Translations under genes and position numbers: made by a program | Part shown: one piece after another, positions 23,454-32,658 of the stretch | Numbering within the stretch: position 1 is the stretch's first letter | How the letters are laid out: each line of letters begins with the position of its first letter | The notes under the pieces: generated by a model | Databases searched by the model: none | Told to the model about the DNA's origin: nothing | Seen by the model: only the letters and a program-made list of their open reading frames with translations | DNA from: F23-B02 sp963650165 | GTDB lineage: Bacteria > Bacillota > Clostridia > Oscillospirales > Oscillospiraceae | DNA: 64,000 nt | Assembly: GCA_963650165.1 (NCBI GenBank) | Contig: CAVJKX010000004.1 | Location: 62,001-126,000, forward strand | Direction: 5' to 3'

Positions 23454-24758
23454 ATGGAAAAATACGTCATTAACGGCGGGAAACCGCTTCAGGGCGAGGT
23501 AGATATAAGCGGAGCAAAGAACGCGGCGGTCGCCATAATTCCGGCGGCGCTGATGGTGGACGGCGTATGCCGCATAGAGAATATGCCGCAGATCAGCGAC
23601 ACAGATATGCTCCTTACGATACTGTCTCAGCTCGGCGCCGAGGTCAGGATGATCTGCCCCGGCACAATAGAGATCGACAGCCGCAGCGTTCATTTCTGCG
23701 ACGCTCCCTTTGAGCTCATGCGCAAGATCCGCGCGTCGTATTACCTCATCGGCGCGATGCTCGGCAGGTTCGGCAGCGCAAAGACGACGATGCCCGGCGG
23801 CTGCAATTTCGGCGTGCGCCCCATCGACCAGCATATAAAGGGCATGACGGCGCTCGGCGCCGACGTTGACGTGCGCAACGGCTTTGTCTATGCCGAGGCG
23901 GCCGACGGCAGGCTGCACGGTGCGAAGATATATCTCGATAAGGTCTCCGTCGGAGCCACGATGAATATAATCCTCGCGGCTACCATGGCAAGCGGCAGAA
24001 CGATAATCGAAAACGCGGCGAGAGAGCCGCACATAGTTGACCTTGCAAACTTCCTCAACTCCATGGGCGCCGATGTGCGCGGCGCGGGCACCGATACCGT
24101 CAAGGTAAACGGCGTCGACAGACTGCACGGCGGCAGCTATTCCATTATTCCCGACCAGATCGAGGCGGGGACCTATATGGTCGCGGCGGCTGCAACCGGC
24201 GGGGAGGTCCTTGTAAAGAACGTCATCCCCAAGCACCTCGAGTGCATTTCCGCAAAGCTGCGCGAGACGGGCACCATCGTTCAGGAGTACGAGGACTCGG
24301 TCCTTGTCAAGGGCAACGGACATCTGCGCAAGGCAAACGTAAAGACCCTGCCATATCCCGGCTTCCCGACGGATATGCAGCCGCAGATGGGCGCGCTCCT
24401 GTGCATGGCAAACGGCACGAGCGTCATAACCGAGGGCATTTACGATAACCGTTTTAAATATGTAAACGAACTGCGCAAAATGGGCGCGGATATTCAGGTG
24501 GACGGACGCATCGCCATCTTCGAGGGCGGCGCGAAGCTCACTGGAGCGCCCGTCATGGCCTGCGACCTCAGAGCGGGCGCGGCAATGGTCATCGCGGGAC
24601 TCTGCGCAAGCGGCATTACCGAGATAGAGGATATACATTTTATCGAGCGCGGCTACGAAAACTTCGTCGGCAAGCTCAAAAAGCTCGGAGCGGACATCAG
24701 CATCGTCACATACCCAGACGAGCCGGATCTGCTCGAAAAAGTTGTATCGGCAGGATGA
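23454..24758 (+). CDS. murA: UDP-N-acetylglucosamine 1-carboxyvinyltransferase, first copy
   Basis: MurA transfers enolpyruvate from PEP to UDP-GlcNAc, the first committed step of peptidoglycan synthesis. The 434-residue protein has Lys22 in GAKN, the catalytic Cys117 in MPGGCNFG and the RGYEN motif near the end. The cysteine means the target is of the fosfomycin-sensitive type. The ATG at 23454 follows AAAGG by 8 bases, and an in-frame GTG at 23445 lies inside that site. It heads a row of seven genes on the plus strand. A second, diverged murA is found at 58481-59734. Confidence 0.96.
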   Translation: MEKYVINGGKPLQGEVDISGAKNAAVAIIPAALMVDGVCRIENMPQISDTDMLLTILSQLGAEVRMICPGTIEIDSRSVHFCDAPFELMRKIRASYYLIGAMLGRFGSAKTTMPGGCNFGVRPIDQHIKGMTALGADVDVRNGFVYAEAADGRLHGAKIYLDKVSVGATMNIILAATMASGRTIIENAAREPHIVDLANFLNSMGADVRGAGTDTVKVNGVDRLHGGSYSIIPDQIEAGTYMVAAAATGGEVLVKNVIPKHLECISAKLRETGTIVQEYEDSVLVKGNGHLRKANVKTLPYPGFPTDMQPQMGALLCMANGTSVITEGIYDNRFKYVNELRKMGADIQVDGRIAIFEGGAKLTGAPVMACDLRAGAAMVIAGLCASGITEIEDIHFIERGYENFVGKLKKLGADISIVTYPDEPDLLEKVVSAG

Positions 24759-24767
24759 TAATATAAT

Positions 24768-25547
24768 ATGCGTATAGTAACTTTCGCCAGCGGTTCTTCG
24801 GGCAATTGCAGCCTCGTTTCTGAGGGCAAAGCGAATATACTTATAGACGCGGGGATATCCATGCGCAGAACGGCTGCCGCTCTTGCGCAGCTCGGACTTG
24901 CTCCGCGCGATCTGTGCGGAGTGCTCATAACCCATGAGCACTCCGATCACATTTCCGGGCTTCCGATGCTCATAAAGCATCATGACCTGCGTATATTCGC
25001 TCCAAAGCCTCTATGCGAGGAGCTCTGCCGCATAAAACCGGAGATAAAGAATAATTTAAATTACATACCCGAGGACGATAAATTTGAGCTCGGCGGCATC
25101 GAGATCGGCTGCTTCCGGACGATGCACGACGCGGCCTACAGCGTCGGCTACCGCTTTTCGGCGGAGCAGACCCTCGGCTTTGCGACCGACACGGGCAGCA
25201 TAAACGACGAGCTTCTCGGAGGACTCGAGGGCGCAGAGCTTGCGCTTATCGAGGCAAACCATGATATACAAATGCTCAAGAACGGCCCGTATCCGTACTA
25301 TTTAAAACGCAGGATACTCGCGCCTACCGGGCATTTGTCCAATGACGACAGCGCTTTTCTTGCCGCTTATCTTGCATCTCACGGCGCAAGGCATATAATA
25401 TTGGGGCACCTGAGCCGTGAAAACGACACGCCGGAGCTTGCTCTGAACGCGGTCAGAGCCGCGGTTTCGTGCGAAAACGTGCAAATTAGTGTCGCTCCGG
25501 CAAATAATATGCTTGCAGTCGAGGCGGGTGAGAGGGTACAATGCTGA
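24768..25547 (+). CDS. WalJ/YycJ-like metallo-beta-lactamase-fold protein
   Basis: The 259-residue protein has the MBL-fold metal motif THEHSDH at about residue 57, followed by MHDAAYS, ATDTG and GHLS, in the order of the YycJ/WalJ family. The start MRIVTFASGSSGNC is also typical. Family members are proposed nucleases or hydrolases linked to cell-wall control and DNA repair. It lies 9 bp after murA and overlaps rlmH by 7 bp. In Bacillus both walJ and rlmH lie near walRK, but no two-component system is present here. Confidence 0.88.
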   Translation: MRIVTFASGSSGNCSLVSEGKANILIDAGISMRRTAAALAQLGLAPRDLCGVLITHEHSDHISGLPMLIKHHDLRIFAPKPLCEELCRIKPEIKNNLNYIPEDDKFELGGIEIGCFRTMHDAAYSVGYRFSAEQTLGFATDTGSINDELLGGLEGAELALIEANHDIQMLKNGPYPYYLKRRILAPTGHLSNDDSAFLAAYLASHGARHIILGHLSRENDTPELALNAVRAAVSCENVQISVAPANNMLAVEAGERVQC

Positions 25548-26023
25548 ATATAAGGATAGTGTGCGTCGGAAAGCTCAGAGAGCAGTTTTATATAAGTGCC
25601 TTTAACGAATACTCAAAGCGGCTCTCGGCCTACTGCAAGCTTGAATGTGTTGAGCTCAACGAAACAAAGCTGGGCTCCTCGCTGTCTGATAAGGAGATAG
25701 CCGCGGCTCTGGATAAGGAGGCTGCGGACATTGAGCGCGCCGTCGGCAAAGACGCCTATGTCATCGCCATGTGCATTGAGGGCGGACAGCTTGACAGCGA
25801 GGCCTTTGCCGAAAAGATAAATTCGCTTGCCGTGTCCGGCAGGGGGAGGATATGCTTTGTCATAGGCGGCTCCTTCGGCATATCGCCGAGGATAAAGCAG
25901 GCGGCGGATATGCGCCTGAGCATGAGCAAAATGACCTTCCCGCACCACCTTGCGCGCGTAATGCTCGCAGAACAGGTCTACCGCGCCTTCAAGATAAGCG
26001 AGGGCTCGAGATATCACAAATAA
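25541..26023 (+). CDS. rlmH: 23S rRNA pseudouridine-1915 N3-methyltransferase
   Basis: RlmH methylates pseudouridine 1915 of 23S rRNA using S-adenosylmethionine. The 160-residue protein matches the family in length and in its SPOUT knot features, with FVIGGSFGIS for cofactor binding and the C-terminal MTFPHHLARVMLAEQVYRA and YHK tail. It overlaps the walJ-like gene by 7 bp. Confidence 0.97.
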   Translation: MLNIRIVCVGKLREQFYISAFNEYSKRLSAYCKLECVELNETKLGSSLSDKEIAAALDKEAADIERAVGKDAYVIAMCIEGGQLDSEAFAEKINSLAVSGRGRICFVIGGSFGISPRIKQAADMRLSMSKMTFPHHLARVMLAEQVYRAFKISEGSRYHK

Positions 26024-26034
26024 CGGAGGGAACA

Positions 26035-26358
26035 ATGGACGAGAAAGCAAAGCTCGAATGGGGCAGACGTATTACGGGCGAGCTCCTGGAAAAGTGGCCG
26101 AAGGACGAAAACGGCGAGCCTGTCGAGCCCGTTTTCCTCACTCACTGCAAATGCCTTGACATCAATGACGAAATGATAGTAAACTTGCTTGAGGCGTACG
26201 GGATCCCGTGCATCAGGCAGTATCCGAACGACGGCGACTTCGGCCGCCTGATACTCGGAACGAGCGGCACGGGCGTTGAGATATATGTCCCGAAAACAAT
26301 GTATGAGGACGCTGTCAATTTAAGCGAAGGGAGCGCAGAATATGACGAGGAATTATAA
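26035..26358 (+). CDS. Small DUF2007-like protein
   Basis: The 107-residue product has a central segment (MIVNLLEAYGIPCIRQY followed by EIYVPKTMYEDA) that resembles DUF2007, called putative signal-transducing proteins. It carries no catalytic motif. The ATG at 26035 follows GGAGGG. The frame continues further upstream through rlmH but lacks another sensible start. It overlaps the next gene by 17 bp, so both are probably translated together. Confidence 0.75.
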   Translation: MDEKAKLEWGRRITGELLEKWPKDENGEPVEPVFLTHCKCLDINDEMIVNLLEAYGIPCIRQYPNDGDFGRLILGTSGTGVEIYVPKTMYEDAVNLSEGSAEYDEEL

Positions 26359-28072
26359 GGAAGAATATCAGCGGTGGATGGACAGCCCCGCACTGAGCGA
26401 ATCCGAATGGGAGGAGCTCCATTCCATAGCCGGCGACGAAAAGGAGATAGAAAGCCGCTTTTTCGCGCCGCTCGAGTTCGGCACGGCCGGACTGCGCGGA
26501 ACGATGAAGCTCGGCCTGCATCAGATGAACGTGCATATCATCCGCCATGCGACCCAGGCCTTTGCAAACGTCATTAAGGCCGAGGGTGCGGAGGCGATGG
26601 AAAAGGGCATCGTCATCTGCTTTGACTGCCGCAACAACAGCGAGCTTTTCGCGCACGAGGCAGCCTGCGTCATGGCGGCAAACGGCATACATGTTCGCAT
26701 TTTCGACGCTCTGCGCCCCACGCCGGAGCTGAGCTTTGCCGTGCGTTATTACGGAACGACGGCTGGCCTGAATATAACGGCGTCGCACAATCCCAAGGAG
26801 TATAACGGCTATAAGGTCTACTGGTCCGACGGTGCGCAGCTCCCGCCGCAGCACGCGGAGGCCATCGCCGAGCAGATGAGCAGGATAGATATATTCAACG
26901 ACTTCGTAAGCTGCGATTTTGACGAAGCCGCCGCGCAGGGAAAGATAGAGCTCATCGGCAAAGAGACCGACGAGGCGTATCTTGAAAAGGTGCTCGGACA
27001 GGCGATCAACAGGGCCGTCGTCGAAAAGACCGCGCCGGAGCTCAGGATCGTATATACTCCGTTCCACGGAGCGGGCTACAGGCTCGTGCCCGAGGCGCTG
27101 CGCAGACTGGGCATTACTCAGCTTTACCCCGTGCCCGAGCAGATGGTCATTGACGGAAACTTCCCCACGGTCGAAAGCCCCAATCCCGAAAACCCCGAGG
27201 GCTTTTATCTCGCGGTCGATCTTGCAAAGAAGGTCGGCAGCGATCTTATAATCGGAACGGACCCCGATTCCGACCGCATCGGCGTGATGGTGCGCTCGGG
27301 CGCAGACTATGTGCCCATTACCGGCAACCAGCTCGGCGTTCTGCTGCTTGACTATGTCATAAACGCGCGCAGAGAGGCCGGTACTCTGCCGGAAAACGCG
27401 GGCGCTGTCAAGAGCATCGTCACGACCGAGATGGCAAAGACCGTCGCGGAGACAAACGGCGTGCATTTTGAGGATACCTTTACGGGCTTTAAGTTCATGG
27501 CCGAGCGCGTCGCGCAGTGGGAAAAGGCCGGAAGCTATAAATACATCTTCGCCTTTGAGGAAAGCTACGGCTATATGATGGGTGACTATGTCCGCGATAA
27601 GGATGCCGTGACGGCGTCGATGATGGTCGCGGAGATGGCGGCTTACTATCACGATAAGGGCATGAACCTCAGCCAGGCGATGGAGAGCCTGTACGAAAAA
27701 TACGGCAGATACGCCGAAAAGACCCTCAACCTCGTCATGCCCGGCCTTGACGGCATAGTCAAGATGAAAAACCTCATGGCAAACCTGCGCGGGAACCCGC
27801 CCAAGAAGATAGCCGGAGTCGAGGTGTTCAGGCTGCGCGACTATTCCGACGGCAGCATAAAGGTCCCCGAGCTCGGCGTTATGGGTCAGACCCCGATAAA
27901 GGGCTCGAACGTGCTTTACTTTGAGCTTGCCGACGCGACGAGCTTCATAGTCCGCCCATCAGGCACGGAGCCCAAGGTCAAGGTCTATATCCTCTGCAGG
28001 GGCAAGGATAAGGCCGAATGCGATGAGAAGATCGCAAAATACTCCGAATATGCGGAAGGTCTGAGAAAATGA
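26342..28072 (+). CDS. Phosphohexomutase (phosphoglucomutase/phosphomannomutase type)
   Basis: The 576-residue protein is an alpha-D-phosphohexomutase of the long PgcA-like form. The phosphoserine loop is TASHNPKEYNGYK, the metal loop is GTDPDSDRIG and the sugar-binding loop is FEESYGYM. The phosphate-binding end is RPSGTEPKVK. It would interconvert glucose-1- and glucose-6-phosphate (or mannose forms), linking glycolysis to envelope sugar synthesis. It overlaps the chromate-type transporter gene by 4 bp. Confidence 0.95.
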   Translation: MTRNYKEEYQRWMDSPALSESEWEELHSIAGDEKEIESRFFAPLEFGTAGLRGTMKLGLHQMNVHIIRHATQAFANVIKAEGAEAMEKGIVICFDCRNNSELFAHEAACVMAANGIHVRIFDALRPTPELSFAVRYYGTTAGLNITASHNPKEYNGYKVYWSDGAQLPPQHAEAIAEQMSRIDIFNDFVSCDFDEAAAQGKIELIGKETDEAYLEKVLGQAINRAVVEKTAPELRIVYTPFHGAGYRLVPEALRRLGITQLYPVPEQMVIDGNFPTVESPNPENPEGFYLAVDLAKKVGSDLIIGTDPDSDRIGVMVRSGADYVPITGNQLGVLLLDYVINARREAGTLPENAGAVKSIVTTEMAKTVAETNGVHFEDTFTGFKFMAERVAQWEKAGSYKYIFAFEESYGYMMGDYVRDKDAVTASMMVAEMAAYYHDKGMNLSQAMESLYEKYGRYAEKTLNLVMPGLDGIVKMKNLMANLRGNPPKKIAGVEVFRLRDYSDGSIKVPELGVMGQTPIKGSNVLYFELADATSFIVRPSGTEPKVKVYILCRGKDKAECDEKIAKYSEYAEGLRK

Positions 28073-28623
28073 AAGATAAGCTCAGTCAGCTTGCAAAGCT
28101 GTTCGGCACATTTGCCGTCATAGGCGTCACGACCTTCGGCGGCGGCTACGCAATGCTGCCGGCACTGCAGCGCGAGGTGGTCGAAAAGCGCCGCTGGGCC
28201 GACGACGAGGAGGTCATGGACTGGTACGCCATCGGCCAGTGCACACCCGGCGTTATCGCGGTCAACACCGCGACCTTCGTCGGTCAGAAGCAGGCCGGCG
28301 TTATCGGCGGCATAGTCGCAACGCTCGGCGTCGTGTTCCCGTCGCTTGTGATCATAACGATCATCGCGGCCTTCATTCAGAATTTTGCGGACCTTCCCGC
28401 CGTGCAGAGCGCCTTTGCCGGTATCCGCGTGTGCGTGTGCGTGCTGATCCTCAACGCGGTGGTAAAGCTCTGGAAGAAATCCGTCGTGGATAAAAAAACG
28501 CTTTTCATATTCATAGCGGTGTTCCTGGGCAGCGTGTTTCTGGATATATCGCCGGTCATATACGTCATTGCCGCGGCGGCGGCCGGTATTATCGTCAAGG
28601 AACTGGAGGCGCGTAAGTCATGA
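28069..28623 (+). CDS. Chromate-transporter family protein, first half
   Basis: The 184-residue membrane protein is a single CHR domain, with the conserved TFGGGYAMLPALQREVV start and GQCTPGVIAVNTATFVG. In many Firmicutes the transporter is formed by two half-length CHR proteins encoded side by side, as here. The real substrate is often not chromate and remains unknown. It overlaps the gene before and the gene after by 4 bp each. Confidence 0.92.
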   Translation: MKDKLSQLAKLFGTFAVIGVTTFGGGYAMLPALQREVVEKRRWADDEEVMDWYAIGQCTPGVIAVNTATFVGQKQAGVIGGIVATLGVVFPSLVIITIIAAFIQNFADLPAVQSAFAGIRVCVCVLILNAVVKLWKKSVVDKKTLFIFIAVFLGSVFLDISPVIYVIAAAAAGIIVKELEARKS

Positions 28624-29192
28624 TATATCTGCGCCTGTTCTGGGAGTTTTTCAAGACCGGTCTCTTCGCCGTCGGCGGAGGACTGGCAACGCTCCCGTTT
28701 ATCTATGACATGTCCGACCGCACGGGCTGGTTCACCTATCAGCAGATAGCGGACATGATAGCCGTGTCTGAATCCACGCCCGGCCCTATCGGCGTGAACA
28801 CCGCGACCTACGTCGGCTATATAACGGGCGGCCTGCCCGGAGCGCTCATAGCAACGCTCGGCCTCGTGACGCCCGCCATAGTCATCATACTCATCATCGC
28901 CACCTGCCTTAAAAAATTCAGGGAGAACCGCTTTGTTGACCACGCCTTTTACGGGCTGCGCCCCGCCTCTGCCGGACTTATCGCGGCAGCGGGCTTTTCG
29001 GTGGTGCTCATAGCGCTCGTGCAGGTCGATGCCTTCAAGGTGAGCGGCAATTTCGCCGACCTTATCTCATGGAAGGGCCTGCTGCTTGCGGCGGTGATAT
29101 GGGTGCTCACAAACCTTGTGAAGAAAACAAAGGACCTGCATCCGATATTCTATATCGCGGCCTCCGCCGTCGTGGGAATACTGGTGTTTTAA
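28620..29192 (+). CDS. Chromate-transporter family protein, second half
   Basis: The 190-residue membrane protein is the second CHR domain (FKTGLFAVGGGLATLPF near the start and SESTPGPIGVNTATYVGY). It is about one quarter identical by eye to its upstream partner in the motif regions. The two presumably form a heterodimer. Its TAA stop shares bases with the stop of the convergent ylbJ gene, leaving no intergenic space. Confidence 0.92.
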   Translation: MIYLRLFWEFFKTGLFAVGGGLATLPFIYDMSDRTGWFTYQQIADMIAVSESTPGPIGVNTATYVGYITGGLPGALIATLGLVTPAIVIILIIATCLKKFRENRFVDHAFYGLRPASAGLIAAAGFSVVLIALVQVDAFKVSGNFADLISWKGLLLAAVIWVLTNLVKKTKDLHPIFYIAASAVVGILVF

Positions 29193-30145
29193 AAAATCAC
29201 AGCCGCGCCGAGCAGCGCCATGGCAGCTGCCGTAAGCGCAGTGCAAAGCCGTCCGATCATGTATCGGGCGGTTTTCATTTTCATTCCGGCAGTTATGGCG
29301 AAGGTCTGAAAATGAACGGAAAAGCCGCCCCAGGACAGGATAAACGCCGCAAGCGCGAGGTTTACGGGGCTCATGCCGAGCCCGGCCATGCTCCCAATGC
29401 CGTTTCCGAGCTCGAATATGCCGTACAGTAGCGCGCGGCAGAAGCCGAGCTCCGCGCCGAGCCGGTATGACAGCTCGGAGGAAAGCATCCGGATCACGCC
29501 CATGCCGTCGAGCACGCCGCCAAGCGCCGAAAACGCAAGCACAAAGGCGCACACGCCGATCACCGAGTCTGCCGAGCGCTTTACCGAGGCCGTGAATGCC
29601 GCAGAAAAGCTCACGGGCGCAAAGATATCGCCGTCATAGCAGACATCGCACTGCGCCCTCGGGCAAATTATGAGCCCGAATATGAGCGCTGCAAGAATGT
29701 GCACGGCGTATAAAAAGAAGCCCGCGGCGGCCGATGAGAACACGCCGATACCGGCGGCACCGATGATGAACGCGGGGCCGGAGTTGTTGCAGAACACGGT
29801 GAGCCTCGATGCCTCGCTTCGGCTCACGAGCCCCTGAGCGTACAGCCGCGCAATGTACGCCGCACCCAGCGGGTAACCGCCCGTCACGCCTATTATGAAT
29901 GCCGACACGCCGTGGCCGGAGATGCCCAGCCTTGCGCCGAGCGGCGCGAGCGCGTTCGATACGAGCTTCGATGCACCCAGCTCGCCGAAGAGGCTGACCG
30001 CGATGAAAAACGGCAGCAGCGAGGGGATTATCACCTGCGCACACATGACAAGTCCGTCCCTTACGGCCTCGGCCGCAGCCTTCGGGAAGATAAGCAGCGC
30101 GGCGAGGATACCGAGGGAGGCGAGAATATACAGCGGCTTTTTCAA
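29189..30145 (-). CDS. ylbJ: Sporulation integral membrane protein YlbJ
   Basis: The 318-residue protein has about eight membrane segments and the nucleoside-recognition/Gate-type motifs FIIGVTGGYPLGA and FCNNSGPAFIIGA that mark YlbJ. In Bacillus subtilis YlbJ is made in the mother cell under sigma-E and is needed for heat-resistant spores. The start is a TTG at 30145 preceded by AAGGAG at 8 bases. The neighbouring ATG is in another frame. Its stop overlaps the convergent CHR gene. Confidence 0.9.
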   Translation of the reverse strand: MKKPLYILASLGILAALLIFPKAAAEAVRDGLVMCAQVIIPSLLPFFIAVSLFGELGASKLVSNALAPLGARLGISGHGVSAFIIGVTGGYPLGAAYIARLYAQGLVSRSEASRLTVFCNNSGPAFIIGAAGIGVFSSAAAGFFLYAVHILAALIFGLIICPRAQCDVCYDGDIFAPVSFSAAFTASVKRSADSVIGVCAFVLAFSALGGVLDGMGVIRMLSSELSYRLGAELGFCRALLYGIFELGNGIGSMAGLGMSPVNLALAAFILSWGGFSVHFQTFAITAGMKMKTARYMIGRLCTALTAAAMALLGAAVIF

Positions 30146-30173
30146 ATCATCAGCTCCTTGTCCATGTATTAAG

Positions 30174-30191
30174 CTATGCCCTCCGGCATAG
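30174..30191. repeat. Small perfect hairpin before yqfC
   Basis: CTATGCC-CTCC-GGCATAG forms a 7-bp stem in the 71-bp gap between the divergent ylbJ and yqfC. The CATAGG within it faintly resembles a sigma-E -10 element, but no matching -35 is clear. Confidence 0.35.
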
Positions 30192-30216
30192 GTTTAGACT
30201 GCGGAGGTGAGCCGAT

Positions 30217-30486
30217 ATGAAAGCAAAACGGAACGCGGCCGGGCTTCTTGCCGACAGATTCGATATCCCGGCCGACGCTCTGGGAGCGGTGAAGCTCAGC
30301 CTCTGCGGAGAAAGCCGGCTTCTTATCGAGAACCACCGCGGCATAATAAGCTGCGGCGAGAGCCTGATCGAGGTAAGCTGCGGGAAAACAAAGCTTGCCG
30401 TGCGCGGCCTCTGCCTGCGCCTTGAAGCCATGACCGCCGGAGACATGCTCGTCTCCGGCAGAATCACTGCATTGGAGTTTGAATGA
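30217..30486 (+). CDS. yqfC: Sporulation protein YqfC (YabP/YqfC family)
   Basis: The 89-residue protein matches the YabP/YqfC family in length and pattern, with a short beta-rich domain and the segment RLLIENHRGI. In Bacillus it is a sigma-E-dependent sporulation protein encoded next to yqfD, as here. The ATG follows GGAGGTGA and the gene overlaps yqfD. Confidence 0.88.
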   Translation: MKAKRNAAGLLADRFDIPADALGAVKLSLCGESRLLIENHRGIISCGESLIEVSCGKTKLAVRGLCLRLEAMTAGDMLVSGRITALEFE

Positions 30487-31661
30487 TGAGAAAGCTTTAC
30501 GATCTTGCCCGCGGAACGGTCCGGCTCGAGGTCAGCGGTGCGCAGCCCGAGAAAATACTCAATTTCTGCGCCGGACGCGGCATAGAGTTTTGGCAAACAA
30601 GCCCCCGCGAGGATTTTTCGATCAGTTTTTCCGCATATACCTCCGACTGCGCGGCGATCATGTCGCAAAACGGTAAAAACGGTCTGGAGATAAGGCTCCT
30701 CGGCGAAAAAGGCGGCAGGAAGCTTTTCCGCAGCGCAAAAAGAAGGGCGCTGCTCATAACGCTCGGCGTTTTGTGCATAGTGCTTGCGGCCGTATCCTCG
30801 CTGTTTCTCTGGAGCATCGATATAGAGGGCAACGATACGCTCAGCGATGCGCAGATACTGCGCGCACTTGCCGACTGCGGCGTTGAATACGGTGCGTTCT
30901 GGCCCTCGCTGTCGTCGGACACGGTGCGCAGCCGCGTCGTATCCCAAATGCCGGAGATCGCGTGGCTGAGCCTGAACGTGCGCTCGTCCAGGGCGCAGGT
31001 CGTCGTCCGTGAGCGCGTGGACAGACCCGAGATCGTAAACGAAAAAGCCCCCTGCGATATCGTTGCGGCAAAAAGCGGAGTCATAAGGCGCATGTCTGTG
31101 CTCGAGGGCGAGAGCGCGGCGGCACCCGGCAGCGCCGTCGTGCAGGGCGATGTGCTCGTGCGCGGGCTCATGAGCAGCAAAACGGGAGATGCGCGCAATG
31201 TGCATTCCATGGCGCAGGTGATAGCCGACACATGGTACGAGATAAGCGCCCTGACCCCGCTGACCGAGGAGCAAAAATGCGGAAAGCTGCGCACCGACAC
31301 GGCTTTTTCGCTCGTTATCGGGAAAAAGCGGATAAATTTTTTCTCCGACAGTAGAAATAAATACACAAGTTGTGATAAAATAAATAAATTAAGGTACATA
31401 TCCCTCGGCGACGTGTTCACGCTGCCGGTCGGATATGCCCTTGAGCGCACAACGCAGTACGAAACAAGGACCGTTCATATCGACGAGAACGAAGCCGTCG
31501 GGAGACTGAAGGCGACGCTCGGAGCGGAGCTTCGGCGCAGAATAAACGGCGGGCAGATCGTCTCGGAGGAATACACGGTCTCAAAAACGGAGGCCGTGCT
31601 CACGGTGACGCTGCGTGCTCAGTGCACAGAGAATATTGCCAGGGAGGCAAGCTATGATTGA
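30483..31661 (+). CDS. yqfD: Sporulation protein YqfD
   Basis: The 392-residue protein has a short cytoplasmic N-terminus and one strong membrane segment near residues 90-112. A large extracytoplasmic part follows, as in YqfD of Bacillus. Its role in the mother cell is not defined at the molecular level. Two adjacent ATG codons (30483 and 30486) could serve as the start. It lies between yqfC and phoH, the usual order in spore formers, and overlaps phoH by 8 bp. Confidence 0.9.
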   Translation: MMRKLYDLARGTVRLEVSGAQPEKILNFCAGRGIEFWQTSPREDFSISFSAYTSDCAAIMSQNGKNGLEIRLLGEKGGRKLFRSAKRRALLITLGVLCIVLAAVSSLFLWSIDIEGNDTLSDAQILRALADCGVEYGAFWPSLSSDTVRSRVVSQMPEIAWLSLNVRSSRAQVVVRERVDRPEIVNEKAPCDIVAAKSGVIRRMSVLEGESAAAPGSAVVQGDVLVRGLMSSKTGDARNVHSMAQVIADTWYEISALTPLTEEQKCGKLRTDTAFSLVIGKKRINFFSDSRNKYTSCDKINKLRYISLGDVFTLPVGYALERTTQYETRTVHIDENEAVGRLKATLGAELRRRINGGQIVSEEYTVSKTEAVLTVTLRAQCTENIAREASYD

Positions 31662-32658
31662 AAGAACGATAGAAGTCGAAAGAATGGAGCATGTCATAAG
31701 CGTGTTCGGCTCCTTCGACCGCAATTTGAGCATAATCGAGTCCGAGCTCGGAGTGAAGGTGCTCGACCGCGACGACAAGATACACATCTGCGGCGAGGAG
31801 GAGAGCGTTATGAACGCCGAAAAGGCCATAAACGGGCTCCTGACGCTTGCCGCCCGCGGCGAGAGCATCGACGCGCAGAACGTGCGCTATATCCTCAAGC
31901 TCGTTTCCGAGGGCAAGGAATCGAAGATAAACGAGCTTGCCGGAGACGTCGTATGCATAACTGCAAAGGGAAAGCCCGTAAAGGCGAAGACCCTCGGCCA
32001 GAAAAGCTACTGCGACGCCATTGCAAACAATACCATAACCCTCGGCATAGGCCCCGCCGGAACGGGCAAGACCTATCTCGCCGTCGCGGCGGCGGTCGCG
32101 GCGTTCAGGGCCGAGGAGGTAAACCGCATAATCCTGACACGCCCCGCCGTCGAAGCGGGCGAGCGCCTCGGCTTCCTGCCGGGCGATCTGCAGAGCAAGG
32201 TCGATCCGTACCTGCGCCCGCTGTACGATGCGCTGTTTGACATGCTCGGAGCCGACACCTATCAGAAATACCTCGAGCGCGGCAATATCGAGGTCGCGCC
32301 GCTTGCCTACATGCGCGGCCGCACGCTCGATGACAGCTTCATAATCCTGGACGAGGCGCAGAACACCTCGCGCGAGCAGATGAAAATGTTCCTCACGCGC
32401 ATAGGCTTCGGCTCCAAGGTCGTCATAACCGGCGATATCACGCAGATAGACCTGCCCGAGGACAAGGTCAGCGGCCTGAAGATAGCCATGAAGGTGCTCG
32501 ACGGCATAGAGGATATATCCATCTGCCGCCTCACGGGAGCCGACGTCGTGCGTCACAGGCTCGTTCAGAAGATCATAGAGGCCTATGAGGTCTACGATAA
32601 GAAAAATCCGCCGGAGCCTTTAAAAAAGCCCGGAGCATACAAGAGGAAAAAGCAATGA
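31654..32658 (+). CDS. phoH: PhoH-family ATPase
   Basis: The 334-residue protein has an N-terminal KH-like region and a PhoH P-loop NTPase domain. The Walker A motif is GPAGTGKT at residues 133-140, then LTRPAVEAGE, and Walker B is FIILDEAQNT. It is thought to act in RNA metabolism together with YbeY, whose gene follows directly. The ATG at 31654 follows GGGAGG by 6 bases. Confidence 0.94.
   Translation: MIERTIEVERMEHVISVFGSFDRNLSIIESELGVKVLDRDDKIHICGEEESVMNAEKAINGLLTLAARGESIDAQNVRYILKLVSEGKESKINELAGDVVCITAKGKPVKAKTLGQKSYCDAIANNTITLGIGPAGTGKTYLAVAAAVAAFRAEEVNRIILTRPAVEAGERLGFLPGDLQSKVDPYLRPLYDALFDMLGADTYQKYLERGNIEVAPLAYMRGRTLDDSFIILDEAQNTSREQMKMFLTRIGFGSKVVITGDITQIDLPEDKVSGLKIAMKVLDGIEDISICRLTGADVVRHRLVQKIIEAYEVYDKKNPPEPLKKPGAYKRKKQ

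Noticed and set aside
23403..24983. 526-codon frame on the minus strand opposite murA
   Set aside because: It covers a clear murA with all catalytic residues. The antisense product has biased composition and no family signal.
28069..29192. Chromate transporter split in two, as if by a frameshift
   Set aside because: Both halves have proper starts, stops and CHR motifs and overlap by 4 bp. Two half-length genes are a normal form of this family.
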